Shown: positions 10,991 to 23,126, counted from the stretch's first letter. The stretch is 64,000 bases of DNA from Strigamia acuminata (GCA_949358305.1 OX442321.1:4427605-4491604), one strand, 5' to 3'. Notes: generated by a model from the sequence alone, not told the origin. Made by a program: numbers and translations.

Positions 10991-11339
10991 GGGTTGTTTT
11001 TTTATTTTTTTGATTTGTTTTTGTTTGTTTGGATGGATATCAAAAGTGATGAAATAGATTTGACATCGGTTTATTTAGAAACATTTTCGAGAGGTCATGG
11101 AACTTTGTTACTCGGCGCAGGACATTTAATGTGGTAGCAGAGAGAGAGAGAGACAATTTTTTTTCTCTCTTTTTTCTGTCTCCTTCCTTTCTGTGTAAAT
11201 TGTCGGTGAACAGTTTTTCAATGAGTCATTGTGCAATCTCGCAATGTTACCTTTAGATTTGCTTTTTTTTGCTGTTGTGGTTTAGGGCCAATAAGCAGTC
11301 ATTCATGAAAACTAAAAGTTGTGAAATGTTCTCTCACCA

Positions 11340-12085
11340 AAGATTTTAAAATAAAGATTTAAAAAACGGAAACAAACATCCGAAATTCACATAAGTCATG
11401 TGTAAAATCTAAAAAAAAATCATCAAAATGCCAAAATTACTGAAAATTCACTTCAGTAATGTTTAAAACCTAAAAAATCGTCAAAATCGCGTCAAAACTG
11501 CTCAAAATTGGCCAAAATTTATTTTGTGAGGAATAAAAGCTAAATAATCATCAAAATTGATCAAAAATAGCCAAGATTCACTTTTTCAATGATTAAAAGT
11601 TAAATAATTATCAAAATCACATCAAAGATACTCAAAATTGGCCAAAACTCACTTTTGTAATGAATAAAAGTTAAATAATCATCAAAATTGTTCAAAATTA
11701 GCCAAAATTCCTTTCTATAATAATTAAAAACTAAAAAAAATAATCAAAACCAAATCAAAAATACTCAAAATTGGCCAAAATTCACTTTTACAATAATTAA
11801 AAACTAAAAAAATGATCAAAACCACATCAAAAATAGTCAAAATTGGCCAAAATTCACTTTTGAGATGGATAAAAGCTAAATAATCATCAAAAATGTTCAA
11901 AATTAACAAAAATTTCCTTTTGTAATAATTATAAACTAAAAAAAAGATCAAAACCATATCAAAAATACTCAAAATTAACCCAAATTCACTTTTACAATAA
12001 CTAAAACCTAAAAAATCATCAAAATCACGTCCAAATCCTTCCAAATCAAACCAAAATTGACCAAAACTTGTCCAAAATCTCCCGA
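11340..12085. repeat. A-rich imperfect repeat with ATTGGCCAAAATTCAC blocks
   Basis: AAAATTGGCCAAAATTCACTT alternates with TAATAATTAAAAACTAAA and CATCAAAA segments at about 55-70-bp spacing, roughly ten times. The left part (11220-11340) has no repeat and no gene. Confidence 0.8.
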
Positions 12086-12220
12086 TTCTAACAACAACTA
12101 TTCGGCGCATCAACTCCACACGTTCCCGCAAAGGGAAAACACATGAGGAGGTGCGCGTCGAGTCGCCGCTCGTAGGCGGATGGATGCTGTCATCCCTAAT
12201 TTGAGCCTCACTCTTCTCAC

Positions 12221-12266
12221 CTACAGCGAGCACTCGCTTTGATGTAGGCTCGAATGATGGCGGCAT
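12221..12266 (-). CDS. candidate alternative first coding exon (MPPSFEP form)
   Basis: The ATG at 12266 opens 15 codons, MPPSFEPTSKRVLAV, then one base and a donor (GTAG|GTGAGAAG). Phase 1 fits the paired-box exon. The frame continues open upstream as far as 12404 without another ATG (ending at a GTG), so the start could also lie in another exon. Donor quality is good and composition is protein-like, but the exon is short. Confidence 0.33.
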
Positions 12267-12821
12267 AAAGCCAAGACTAATCGTGACCGGTGATGGGGAA
12301 CTTTCTCTGATTGGATCCACCAATTGGATTAACGCTTTTCCTCTTCCCTTCCCCGCCCGTTTCTTTAATTTTAATACGAAAATTGTTTTTCGACCATTTT
12401 TCACCTCCGTCTTTAACGCGCTCGCACGAGTGGAAAGAAAAAAATTATCCGCAACGCTGCAGATGGAGATAAGATAAAAATCGGCCGAGATAAGGTTCCG
12501 TTAGCCGGCCGAGGTGAGGTGAGGTGAGTGGGGGTTCCGCGGGGATGCGGGCGAGCCGACTGACTGGGCATTGGGCGACATCCAGTGACGGGTTTTGGAG
12601 GTTTTAAAAAGGGGATGGGGTGGGGGTTGGGGGGAAGTGGCCTTTCGGGGGTGATGGTTAGGCTTGTTTTTGGACGTTTGGCGAGAAAAGATGGCGGAGG
12701 AACCGGTGGTTTTTGTTGAAATAATTTTTAATGGGAATTTAAATTTTTTTTTTTGGTTTGGGACCCCTGGTGTGGTATTTTTTACTCATTTCCGGTTTAG
12801 GGGATTGAAATTGACAAATAA
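12267..12821. other. non-coding, with G-rich tract and tandem GGTGA donors
   Basis: GAGGTGAGGTGAGGTGAGTGG near 12510-12530 is a triplet of overlapping donor-like words on the plus strand. A G-rich stretch at 12613-12641 could form a quadruplex. A perfect AAGATGGCG word is at 12688-12696. No exon was found. Confidence 0.4.
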
Positions 12822-13085
12822 AGATGGCTGATGTGTAAATTAGTGTAAAATGAAGTTCTGTGTTCGTTTTGGGATTAAAATTGAAAAATAAAGATGGCTG
12901 ATGTGTAAAATAGTGTAAAATGAAGTTTCTATGTTCGTTTTGGGATTTAAATTGAAAAATAAAGATGGCTTATGTGTAAAATAGTGTAAAATGAAGTTTT
13001 GTGTTCGTTTTTGGATTAAAATTGAAAAATAAAGATGGCTTATGTGTAAATTAGTGTAAAATGAAGTTTTACGCTCGTTTTGTCT
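12822..13085. repeat. four-copy tandem repeat, 70-bp unit
   Basis: GATGGCT starts at 12823, 12893, 12964 and 13034, each followed by GTGTAAA.TAGTGTAAAATG and a GTTCGTTTTGGGATT block. Divergence between copies is low, so amplification is fairly recent. Confidence 0.92.
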
Positions 13086-14270
13086 TCGTTTTGAGTCGTT
13101 TTGCATGTGTGTAGAAAGAAATTAACGTAAAATGGCCGCTACCTCAAATAAAAGCCGCTTTTGAATTGTATCCGCCCTCGAATAGTAGCCGGGGCTATTA
13201 ATTGTGCAAGTACGGTAGTTTTTTTTAAAAAAGAATAAATATAAACAGTCTATTATTATTGCAATACGTCACATTATTGTGGGCGAAGCCAAAGGGCATT
13301 ACATCATGATTTTCCGCTACCCTTAGCGGGCCCGGTACGGGGGCCCGCTGTTAGGGTCGCCAGAGCCCTTGCGGCAGTAACAAACGCTACGAACAATACG
13401 AGAATTCGTCGCAAAAAGACAAAAATGAATTTTTTTCCGACGAAAAAACAATAATAATTGACAAAATCAAGATGGACGAGCGTTGGGGGCCCCTAGACAC
13501 TCGCCTGGTGCGCCGTAGGCCCGTAGTTAGTACAATTGGCTTTGAGTTTCGGTTTGGGCCGCGAATTGGACGCAACAAAGGGAAAGTGAAACGGCGACGT
13601 CACTCATTGTGTAGCGAGTTATTAGTGGTTATTTCGTTTTTCAATTGCAGCTTTGTTTTGCCACTAATGAAGAGTTCAATGGTCTTGTAGTTGGCAGAAG
13701 GGGAAATGAGGGTAAAGGTCACGGTTGGAGAACAATAACTGCAGAACGCAAGGACACGTTGAGAGAGGTGTTTAGCCGCGAGCCGAACGAGAAAACGAGC
13801 GTTTGTTTTTTTCGGGGGGAAATGTAATCCGTTAGAATTAAAACGAGACGATAATTCAACACATCCGACGTCCGTTTTGCGGGGAAAAAATGTGTGAACA
13901 AAAGCGGACGCAAATTCACACAAAAATAACGCGTTGTCAGTCCGACTGGGGCGCGTCATTGATTGGGCCACACCCACACTGATTATTTAAGTTAAAAAAA
14001 TTTTAGAAATTTTTTTTTTTTTGGGTTTTTTTTTTTAAAATGGAGGACAGAGAGGGCAATAATGAAGTGAGCCGGTTCAACGGTTAATAGCAAGCTGACT
14101 TTATCAGGGCTTGAAAAGAAAAGCGTAGATGAGGTGATAAGTGGAGTCTTAAGTGGCAGGCTTGAGTCGATTTGGTTGTAACGAGGGTCACGTTTGGAGT
14201 TGGTTGAAGGGCGCTTCGGTGTATGGGGGTTGGGCTTTTATGAAATTTTCTTTGGTTGTTTATTTATTGT

Positions 14271-14305
<35 letters not shown>

Positions 14306-15235
14306 CAATAAATGTGTGTAATGTAATAAGTGGGGAAATTATACACATTTGTGGTTTGGTGTGTTTTATTAATACGGTTGGTTTTTTGATTGAGTTTTTT
14401 GGTTTTGTGTATGTGAGGTTGGGATTGGGAGGGAAGAAATGGGATTTTTTTTTTTTTTTTTTTTTTAAAGTTGTTTGAAATGTGGTTGTTGTTTTGATTT
14501 TGTGAAGGGGGAAAAATTAGTTTTGAGATTTATTAAGTGGATATTAAAGGTCAGTTTTAGTGGTTATTTTTTTTTTTTTTTTTTAATGTGTCACTTGTAT
14601 TAAATGGACAAATTGGTGATGGTTTCAACGCTAGGGAACGCAGCAAACCGATGAAATATTTAATTTGTTTCAGTCTTTTTAATTTTTTTTAAATTATTTA
14701 AAGTGTTTTTAATATTTGAAATTTTTTTTCAATTTTTTTTCAAATTTTTTCAATTTTTCTAAAAAATTTCAAATTACTCAATATTTTTTCGACTTTTCTA
14801 AACTTTTTTCGATTTTTCTAAATTTTTCTAAATTTATTTAAAAAAAATTTCAACTTTTTTTCGATTTTTCTAAAAATTTTAATTTTTTAAATTTTTTTCC
14901 AAATTTTTATTTACTCGAGGAACTTTTTGGTATTGAGTGGGCGTAAAAGACGCTTAAAAAATAAAAAAAATAAAAAAATAAAAAATAAACACAAAAAAAA
15001 GAGGTCAGATTGATTTATAATGAGAACATAACTTAAAATCCATAAGTAGGCCTAATACAATGGCAGGAAAACAAACGAGAAAGAGAGACTCAAAAAGAAT
15101 GAATACCTCGCTTCATAGTTCATATCCTACTTTCTAAATTACTCCAAAACATTCTCCACTTACTTTAATAACCAAAACTCATTCTTTTCTATCCCAACAC
15201 AACCAACCCCATTGTCATATCAACTTGATGGATTT
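13086..15235. other. non-coding, with GC hairpin and long poly-T tracts
   Basis: A GC-rich hairpin lies at 13325-13349 (AGCGGGCCC, 7-nt loop, GGGCCCGCT). Poly-T runs lie at about 14276-14305, 14444-14466 and 14570-14584. AT-only low-complexity sequence fills 14640-15000. A donor-like TTAAA|GTAAGTGG near 15160 (minus) has no open frame. No gene is supported. Confidence 0.45.
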
Positions 15236-15257
15236 CAACCATCCTCTGCTACCACAC
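15236..15257. repeat. dispersed repeat word ACCATCCTCTGCTACCA
   Basis: The same 17-mer occurs here and twice, 30 bp apart, near 37652 and 37682 beside strong hairpins. In an AT-rich 64-kb window this is not expected by chance, so it likely marks copies of one small mobile or hairpin element. Confidence 0.6.
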
Positions 15258-15859
15258 CAACAAAACGTCAAAATGGACGCAAAACCAAGCCAAACAAACG
15301 TCAAAGAGCGGAAATTTATAATATTTACAAACAGGAACAACCCCACTATAAATCAGTTAAAATATCCTTCAATTATAGTCGACTAGATTTATAGGCCCAC
15401 GTCGACTGCAGTTAAATCGCCATTAAACTCTGCTGGAAATGGGAAATCCCTCTGACACAATCGGGGCGCAGTTTTACACCATTCGCAACCAGGTGGCACC
15501 AGCAGCCAGACATTTATTTCCCTTTTCCCTTTCCCTTTCCCCCCCAGTTCGCCTCGCCTCGCCTTTGAAGCTACCTTGCGCTCCTTGCGACGATCTTTGA
15601 CCCCTGCCACTCCCCCTGTTTGCTCCGCGTCGCACTAGCCACAGTTGTTGGCCTGTCTTTTTATTATCTCCTCCTTTGCACCATGGGAGGGCAATTCAGA
15701 CACCTGGGGGAGGAATAATGTACAAAGTCGAAAACTAGAGGGGGTTGGAACTTGCTTCCGTGTTGTTGGATACCCCGACAACCCCTCCCTTTGAGAAATT
15801 CGTGTCTCACGTTTCAAATGGGTTTTTTAGTGCTTGCAAAATGTGGCGAGTTGCAACAC
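15258..15859. other. non-coding; weak CpG patch
   Basis: 15480-15640 is GC-richer, with a 73-codon minus-strand frame (MAGVKDRRKERK start) and a weak GTAGCT donor. Not enough for a gene call. Confidence 0.35.
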
Positions 15860-16262
15860 GGGGTTTGTTTCGCACGCCATTTTGGAATTTGGGGATTTTT
15901 AAATTTTTTTTTTTTGGATTTTTGGATTTGTTCGGACGCCATTTTGGTTTTTTAAATTTTTGTTGAACTTTTGGTAGTTTTTAATTTATTCTTTTGGATA
16001 TTTTGAATTTTTTTGAATTACTTTTTTGTTCTTTTGAAGTTTTCGGGGTTTGTTTCGGACGCCATTTTGGTTTTTATGGAAGTTTTTAGAGTTTTTAAGT
16101 TTTTTATTGGAGTTTTTCTAGTTTTCAATTATTTTTTTTTACCTTTTTTTGAAATTTTTCCATTTTTTAAATTAATTTTTGGATATTTTGGATTAATTTT
16201 TGGATATTTTGCATTTTTTGGATTAATTTTTGGATATTTTGCATTTTTTGGATTATATTCAA
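15860..16262. repeat. T-rich repeat with CGCCATTTTGG words
   Basis: CGCCATTTTGG occurs at 15875, 15937 and 16060, the last two preceded by TTCGGA. A GGATTAATTTTTGGATATTT unit repeats three times at 16185-16256. The flanks are T-rich. No gene. Confidence 0.7.
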
Positions 16263-18304
16263 TAATTTCAACTTTTCCAAGACTACAAAACGACTTATTA
16301 CCATTCCCCATTTCTATTTAATTCCGCGACGTCCTAATCGCATTTTACCAATTCAAATCTCAAACTTTTTATTCAAAATAAAAATCCCGATTCAATCAAA
16401 TTCATCATTTTCATGAGAAATCCCCGTCTCTTAATTCCAATTCCACATAAATTCATCATAACTCTACAGATTCTCAGAATGCCTTTACATTAGTGCTTGA
16501 GAATCGAATTCTCCTGCATATCCTGGTTGATGTGATTTATATATATTTTTTTAAATAAAAGGAAAAACAGAAAAGAAAAAAAAAAACATTCAACGTCTCT
16601 ATAAACATATCTCTCTCTCTCTCTCAAATAAAACAGCGGACATGCCATAGAGAAGGAAACTGCGCTCAAAATTTCGCTCTAACTTTTCAGGCGGAAGTGC
16701 GAGGGCGAATTGGATTATTAATTTGATGTAATGCTTTAATAGTTGTCTCGATCACCTGTGGAGGCGCTCGTAAAAGTTAATATGTGGGGGAGTCGAAGGA
16801 ATGTTGTCAAATCAATTAACAACGTTGCATTGCGCTGTCCCACACATTTTTATGTATATAAGTTATTAACCCTCGCCATTTTCATTTCTCGGTGGACCGA
16901 CAAGCAACTTGTTGATAGTTGCCAATTTCACTCGATTTTATGTGTGTTTTTTTTAGAAATATTTTTTGGCTTTAATCCAGTGTAAAAATACTTGTAAAAT
17001 GCTATTGGAGAATGTTGCATTCATATTCATGCGCTGTGATTGGCGGAAAGAGTGGAAATGACTCAATTTATTACAGAGGAAAATGGATAGTTTGAGCCGT
17101 ATATTTATTTCTAATTGCGAATTAAATTGTTTGTTATTAATGGAGTGATTTAATGACATTTTTGTTCACAAAAATGAAAGAAAAATTTTTTTTAATAAAA
17201 TAAAATAAAAAAATTTAATAAAATAAAAAAAAAAATTTTTTTTGATTAGAATTTATACATTTTATACCATCGATCTGATATAAACCAAAGTTTTGGAAAA
17301 ACCTGCATAAAACATTGCATGATGCGAGAATTCCAATTGCAAATTGTCTTAAATAAACATTTGCTATGTGGAAATGGATTGTGATGCAATATAATTGCCA
17401 ACTTCCGGTCGTTTATATATCTAAGGGCGATTTTAATATGCAGCATACTTTGCCATTATTACTAAAAATTATTTTAAAATTATTTTAAAAATATTTTAAA
17501 AATAATATTTGATATTTTTACCCAAAAAACACACATCACACACATCCTTAGTCTTTTGTCATAACAACTCACGTTCGAGGCAGAAAAATCACGACTGGAT
17601 CAGAGTTCCCACCCACCAGGAAAAAAGGTTTAACTTTTTAAATTTTTTTTTATTACTATTTATTACATATATTTTTTTAAATATATATTTCATTCCACAG
17701 CCATTTTTTTTTTTTTTAATGCAGCAAATTTCAATATAAAGGAATTTACGACTTTGCTCCGTTTATTGCCGATTTTTACAAGGGTTTGTTTCAAACGTAG
17801 AAGAAAAGAAGTTAGAAAGAAAAAAAATGTTGATGAAGGGCAGGTAACATATCAAGGTGCAGATAGAGCAGTGGGCGAAGCATAACCTGTCCTGAACGCT
17901 ATGGCAATTTATCGGAAGTGAGGCCTACAGCGCTATTCACTCGGGCCAACACCCATTAAACCCATTTGGTGCCACAACCTACGCAATGGACAAGAGATTT
18001 TCAAAAATATAAATAAGGGCGGTTTTGCAGCGAATAAATTGCTAAAAGAATCTCATGCGCAATGAGTCAGCTGCTCTTGAACCGATTTTCAAAATGTAGT
18101 AATTAAAGTACTTTTTTTTTCTTTTTCTTTTTTTTTTTTTTTTTTTTTTTTTGGTAAAGTGGAAGTGGCTTTTAGACGATTCCCAGAAGTCCAGAGTTTT
18201 AAGGTTACATAAGTGACATTTTTTTCTTCAAATTGCGAACAATGGATCTCAGCAAAAACAAGAAATCGTTCTACTTTTCGTTGGAAATTTTGCTCGGTGT
18301 TGAT
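16263..18304. other. non-coding AT-rich stretch
   Basis: Contains a CT microsatellite (about 16610-16625), AT-only blocks (17190-17240, 17465-17520, 17640-17720) and a poly-T tract near 18110-18153. No splice-supported frame was found. Confidence 0.45.
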
Positions 18305-18641
18305 AGACTCGGATTATGCCAATAATCGAGACGATCGTATTAAGAGCCGCGGCTTTTATTCAAAACAGCCATTTTTGTCAGCAATTACAATTACGGTTTT
18401 TCTTTTTTTACATTTGTTTAAATGTAACAAACGAAGTCTGAACGTCGGTAAAATACGATATTTTGTTTTCGAATCGACAACTGCGTATCTTAGCTTTATT
18501 GCTTCTTTGCTGTGTTAATTCTGAGTTTTCTATGTTATTTCTAATTTTTTTATGTTCCCATGCTAAGACTAGTTTAAGCCTTTTCATTGCACTTGGTGTT
18601 ACTCAGACTCGGATTATGCCAATAATCGGGACGATCGTATA
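18290..18641 (+). mobile_element. two copies of a copia RNase H-like 36-mer, exactly 300 bp apart
   Basis: Positions 18305-18340 and 18605-18640 are identical but for one base and share a GGTGTT word a few bases to their left. The first copy encodes DSDYANNRDDR, the exact peptide found in the RNase H domain of the copia element near the right end of this window (about 62908-62946). The nucleotide sequence differs at silent positions, so it derives from a different copia lineage or is old. Around each copy nothing else of copia is recognisable. It also forms a stem (GATTAT, GCCA, ATAATC). Confidence 0.55.
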
Positions 18642-18679
18642 TATCTTATTTTCGACTAAACGCCTGTGGATGCACGTAT

Positions 18680-18822
18680 AGTGCAATTCACAACCGTATT
18701 TATGTGCAGTTGGATTCTCAGCCGTTAATTGCAGGGCTACTCTAGCTTTTTTTACCAGAGTATAGCTCTGCATCTAACGGCTTAGAGCCTGACTATCCAT
18801 AAATATGGTTCTGAATTGCACT
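18680..18822. mobile_element. fold-back MITE, about 143 bp
   Basis: The two halves are imperfect inverted copies. The ends read AGTGCAATTCA and TGAATTGCACT, and internal blocks (TATTTATG, AGCCGTTA, TGCAG) pair across a T-rich centre near 18752-18760. This is the structure of a non-autonomous fold-back or MITE element. A clear target-site duplication was not identified, so the superfamily is open. Confidence 0.8.
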
Positions 18823-20782
18823 GTGTCTATAAGTGGATTTTAGCAAAAGACACATACGGCACTAGAGAGAAATATAATTCACTTTTGGATGTAGAGTGAT
18901 GGGTTTGAGGTGCTGGGACTCGTCCGTCTGGTGTTTACTGGTTATAGACGGTTGATTATCCCTTTTCCACTTCACATCTGCCTAAATGCAACATCCGGGA
19001 AAGCGCACTCTATTAGCAGTTGATGGGAATCGTTGATAAGTGTTTTTTTTGCTCTGCTTATGATGATGAAGTATTGAAGTATATGAGCTTAATTTGCACC
19101 TGGGGCGATTATATAGTTTTTGGATTCTAGTTTCATTCATCATATTTTTTTGGTTTCGAAAAGTTTTTTTTTTCAACTACAATACTAAGGGACTTTAAAT
19201 TATACCGCATAAGGAAACAAGCAAAATAATTTTTTTTAAATAAATTTAAGCACAGGTGATTTTCAACTTCCGGTTACATGCCGTATAACCCCAACTTAAA
19301 ATTCCAACTTCCAGAGCTGAAAATCATTGAAAAATGCGTTTTTGGGGTCAAAATTGACTCATGGGGGATCCACCAGACTTACATAACAATTCTATCGATG
19401 TGGAACAATTGAACAAATAGGAAAAAAGCAAAAACAAAAACAATCATCAAGTATTGCACCACACATCACAACCTTGCAAGATCTTTTTCAAGAAATACAC
19501 ACAATGGAGCTGTTTATTACATGCGATTTCATCATTGAATAATTAGTTTTCGCCATTTTTTTATTTTTTTTTATTTATTTTTTTTATTTTTTTTATTTTT
19601 AAATTTTTCAAATTTTAGATTAAAATCTAAACTTGCAAATAAAAAAATAAAATTATATGGGTGCCCTAAACAGTTGACCTCATATGTAGAAATGACCAAT
19701 CAAAATAAAAAGTATCGTTTTCAAAGTGCGCCGCTCCAGGCACCTCAAACACATATATTCCATACACTTCCCCTTGACATTGGACAAAGAAACACAATTA
19801 CAGCTCAAAGCGAAAAGTCTTGCTGTTTTTCTCCCAAACTGTCCACCCAACCTCGCAACGTCCACTTTTATTTATTTAATTCATCCACACTCGCGCACAC
19901 CAGTGAAACTGTAATGGAGCACGCAAATAACGTGACCGTTTGTGTAGTTGAGATTTACATAACTGACTAGTTTATTCAAAGTAACACATAGGTGGCGCTG
20001 AATACCCCACACACCTGTTTATAGATCGGAAAATATTCGGCCATTTTGTTTTGCGAGCGTGCGATGGTCAATTTGATGGGTAAATGAATTTTTTTTGACG
20101 TTTGACGATGACTAATGTGATAGTTTGATGTTTTCACGGAACCTGGTCCCATGAACCTCTATTGTTCACGTGCCATTGCACTGGCGGCAACAATGGTTTG
20201 CCACGAGGCCCTCGCACAATGAACGCCCAACTTCCGCAGGAAGTTGCTCACCTCCATCCCCCAGTCCTTACCGGAGCTGCATTGCTATAGGAATATGAGT
20301 TATCAGTTTCTAAGATCAGTTCTCACCAAAGTGTTATTGTGGCGAGATGAGCCACACAGAATGATGATTGTTGTGCGATGAATATTTCTTTTTTTCTTCC
20401 ACCATTTTTTTTTTCTCTTCAGAATTTAATTCTCTAATTTTTCCACCGGAATGGGTGTTTCATAGGCCTAGTTTTATGACATAAAAATGATTAAATGTGC
20501 TTTATTTACACCCACTTGATTAATTTTTTTGTTTCCTTATTGCTCTGATTTAGATTTTTCTTCAGATGAGTATCAAAAAATATCAGATAAGTAAGAAAAA
20601 AAATTTTCTATGAAAACCAATTAAAGTGTTGTGAATTTTGGGGAGTGGACTACAGTGTCAGCTGGCAGACTGACCACTAGAACACATTGATCATTCTTGT
20701 CTCTTTCCCCTGTTGTCTAATAAACTAGATTTGTTAACAACAATTTGTCCTGGCTAGAGGATTTTAAATTTTAACCAGTTTT
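18823..20782. other. non-coding; a few donor-like sites
   Basis: Minus-strand donor-like words occur near 19373 (GTAAGTCTGG), 20250 (GATGGAG|GTGAGC), 20271 (CTCCG|GTAAGG) and 20325, but no open frame joins them. GATTTTCAACT and AGCTGAAAATC (19258-19325) form an imperfect inverted repeat. No gene call. Confidence 0.4.
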
Positions 20783-21437
20783 TTATCCACCCTTGCTTAA
20801 AAATTTAATAAAGTACACTTGATATATTTGAAATATAGCACCAGCTGTATCCATAGTGGACAAACCCCCTTTGAAACTAGTGTTCAGCAATGTGGGGTGT
20901 CTCTCTTTATCCCCACCTTTCCATTTGTAGTCTTGTTTATACAGGGAAGAATTATTCCCTCGACAAAAGATGGCTCCTACAAAACCCCAGTGTGTATGGA
21001 TACTGCTAAAAGGCTTATAAGGATTTACGGTAGCTGAAATAGCATGGCCAATAATTTCTTCTTGCATGCCAGCAGAAATATCAGCACAAGGTGCAGAAAG
21101 GTTCATCCAGTGGCGGATCATGCATTTGGAGGCCGCAAAGCGCAACCTGGTTTTTTGTGACCGAGACAAAAAAGAGGTTGGATTTAGCGCCACTGTGCGG
21201 CAAAGATAATATATGCCGAGACCCAAAGTGCATGCTTCTTGTAGACTACCAAAAGTCGATGTCTGCAGTGTCATCGATGTCACCATATTTTTCTCTTAGT
21301 AACGGTTGGCCAGGTGAACTGATAATAAACAGCTGGGCAAGGTGTGCAAGTTCAAGGGTCCCCCAACTAGCTATGTGCGCCTTGCCAAAATAACGTCCAT
21401 CCTTATTTTTTTGGCAATATCGTACGCAATAACGCAA
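20783..21437 (-). pseudogene. unrecognised coding-like relic on two frames
   Basis: Two minus-strand frames look protein-like and adjoin. One (21246-21437) includes YFGKAHIASWGTLELAHL and ends in DDTADIDFW. The next (20783-21286) includes SKCMIRHWMNLSAPCAD and EEIIGHAISATVNPYKPF. Composition is balanced (Trp, Cys, His present) and unlike the nearby AT-rich filler, and the switch of frame near 21250 suggests a decayed gene or transposon ORF. I do not recognise the family. The frame on the opposite strand is also open in places, so strand is not certain. Confidence 0.3.
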
Positions 21438-21545
21438 CCAAGAACGCGTTAGTGCGTTGTTTAGCGTTGTTGCGGAATAACGCCTATGTTGCGTTGTTTT
21501 GTGAATAACGCCTGCATTGCGTTATATCGTGCATAACGCAATGCC
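21420..21545. repeat. AACGC-word repeat with short hairpins
   Basis: GAATAACGCCT..GTTGCGTTGT and GAATAACGCCTGCATTGCG repeat. GCGTTAT and ATAACGC pair locally. It abuts the coding-like relic at 20783-21437 and may be an element end. Confidence 0.5.
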
Positions 21546-23126
21546 TCGCGCAGAAAAAATAACGCACATTTTTAATCATAGTGACTTGTTTTTCATTTCC
21601 GTACTCTATATGAAGAAGACTACGTGAGGCTAATGCAAGGCCCATGCAAGATGAGCACTCGATATAAAAAGTGCGTTGATCGGAGTCTCGTCGGACAGAA
21701 AGACGTAGTTTTATTAATTTTTTTGAGTAATGGTATAATCTTAGTGGTGAAAGGAGTGTTGAAGATTGTGTAGCAGAAGAGGAGAATGTTTGATTCAAAT
21801 TGAAAAGACAGGTGGGAATTCCTTGAGGGTGCAATGTTTTTTCCATGTACCCTTTTCATTCATACACAATCCATTTAATCACCTACTAATAGTGTGTCAA
21901 TCAAACTTGTCTAAGCATTTTTTCTTCAATCTATGTATAATTAAGCCCAAAAATAAATTTGACTGTTTCTTTTTTCAAATTATTATCTGAAAAGGGTTTG
22001 GCAAATTGTGTCCAGTATTTTTCACTTGTCTTAAACTGTACCACCAACTGTTTCTGGAAGTTAAAAGAAGTTCTTTTAAAGAAGTAATAAAAAAAAATGT
22101 AAAAGGGAAAGAAAAAAACAATTTGGTCTGTCTTTCTCACCAATACCTTGACATGCAAGTTTTAGTGTGGCCAAACAACTTGCCCTGCAGCTACGGAAGG
22201 ACTTGGTATATGCAATCACGAGAGCAATCTTGCTTGCACTTCTTTAGTTCTGTTTTTTTTTTCTCTTTCTTGTTCATGTTCAGTACTATCCTCTCTTTCT
22301 GGCTCTCACCTTACTTTTTGATGGATTTTTCTGATTGCAGGTGTTTGCTATGGCCAAATCAAGTGCCATTGATACAAAGTGAAGGAATTTGAATAGTTTT
22401 CTTTGTTTATTTTCTATTCATTTAAGTAATATCAAGTGTAAAAGAGATGTAAGTTATGAGTGGCATGTGGGAGAAGTGGTTAGTTAATTCAAAAAATAAA
22501 AAATAAATATGTAAAGGTTGAGGTTAATGCGTTCAATTTAAATATAAATGAGTTTTAACTCTTTTTTTTTTGTTTGGTTTATTGTGTGTGGTAGGTTGAA
22601 ACAGATGAGGAATTAGTATGCAATGTTTGCTTTGATTTGTTGACATATTTAGGACGTAAAGTCCCAACATCATTTATTTGTTATTCATACAATTAATATT
22701 TGTGCTTCGCGTATCTTGACCCGCAAAGACGCAAAACTCCGGCGGATGAAAGATCATCAATTATACCCTGGACAATGCGCGATTAGAAGTGGAAATTAAA
22801 TGGTTTCGCACAACTCCAATTAATTTAATTGTAAACAAACGTGGCATTTTGCAATTTGATGTTTGTGTGAGACTGTGAGATCACTTCCCCGGTGCTGTAT
22901 GGGAGTCTTGAAACCCCTACTTGAGGTGGTGTATGAAAAAGGGAGAAAATGTACTGTCCCCTTCTCGGAGTAGACCAGACGCCAGTCTCAAGGAAAGAAA
23001 GAAAGAAAGCAAAGATATAATAAGTGCAGATTGAGGGAGGGGTTGCGACTCGGGACTTGGGTCGAGGCGCGTGCATTTTTTCTTCTTCTTTACTTGAAAT
23101 TGTATTGACAATGCAAACCGGTACGC
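21546..23126. other. non-coding, no gene seen
   Basis: AT-rich. The 128-codon plus frame at 22006-22392 is Phe/Leu/Ser-rich without a recognised family or splice support. GAAA microsatellite near 22995-23010. Confidence 0.4.

Noticed and set aside
11724-12404. 226-codon minus-strand ORF
   Set aside because: Most of it is Phe/Ile/Leu-rich translation of the A-rich repeat at 11.3-12.1 kb; only the part near 12221-12266, before a donor, is kept as an exon candidate.
22006-22392. 128-codon plus-strand ORF
   Set aside because: Phe/Ser/Leu-rich sequence in AT-rich DNA, no splice signals and no recognisable motif.
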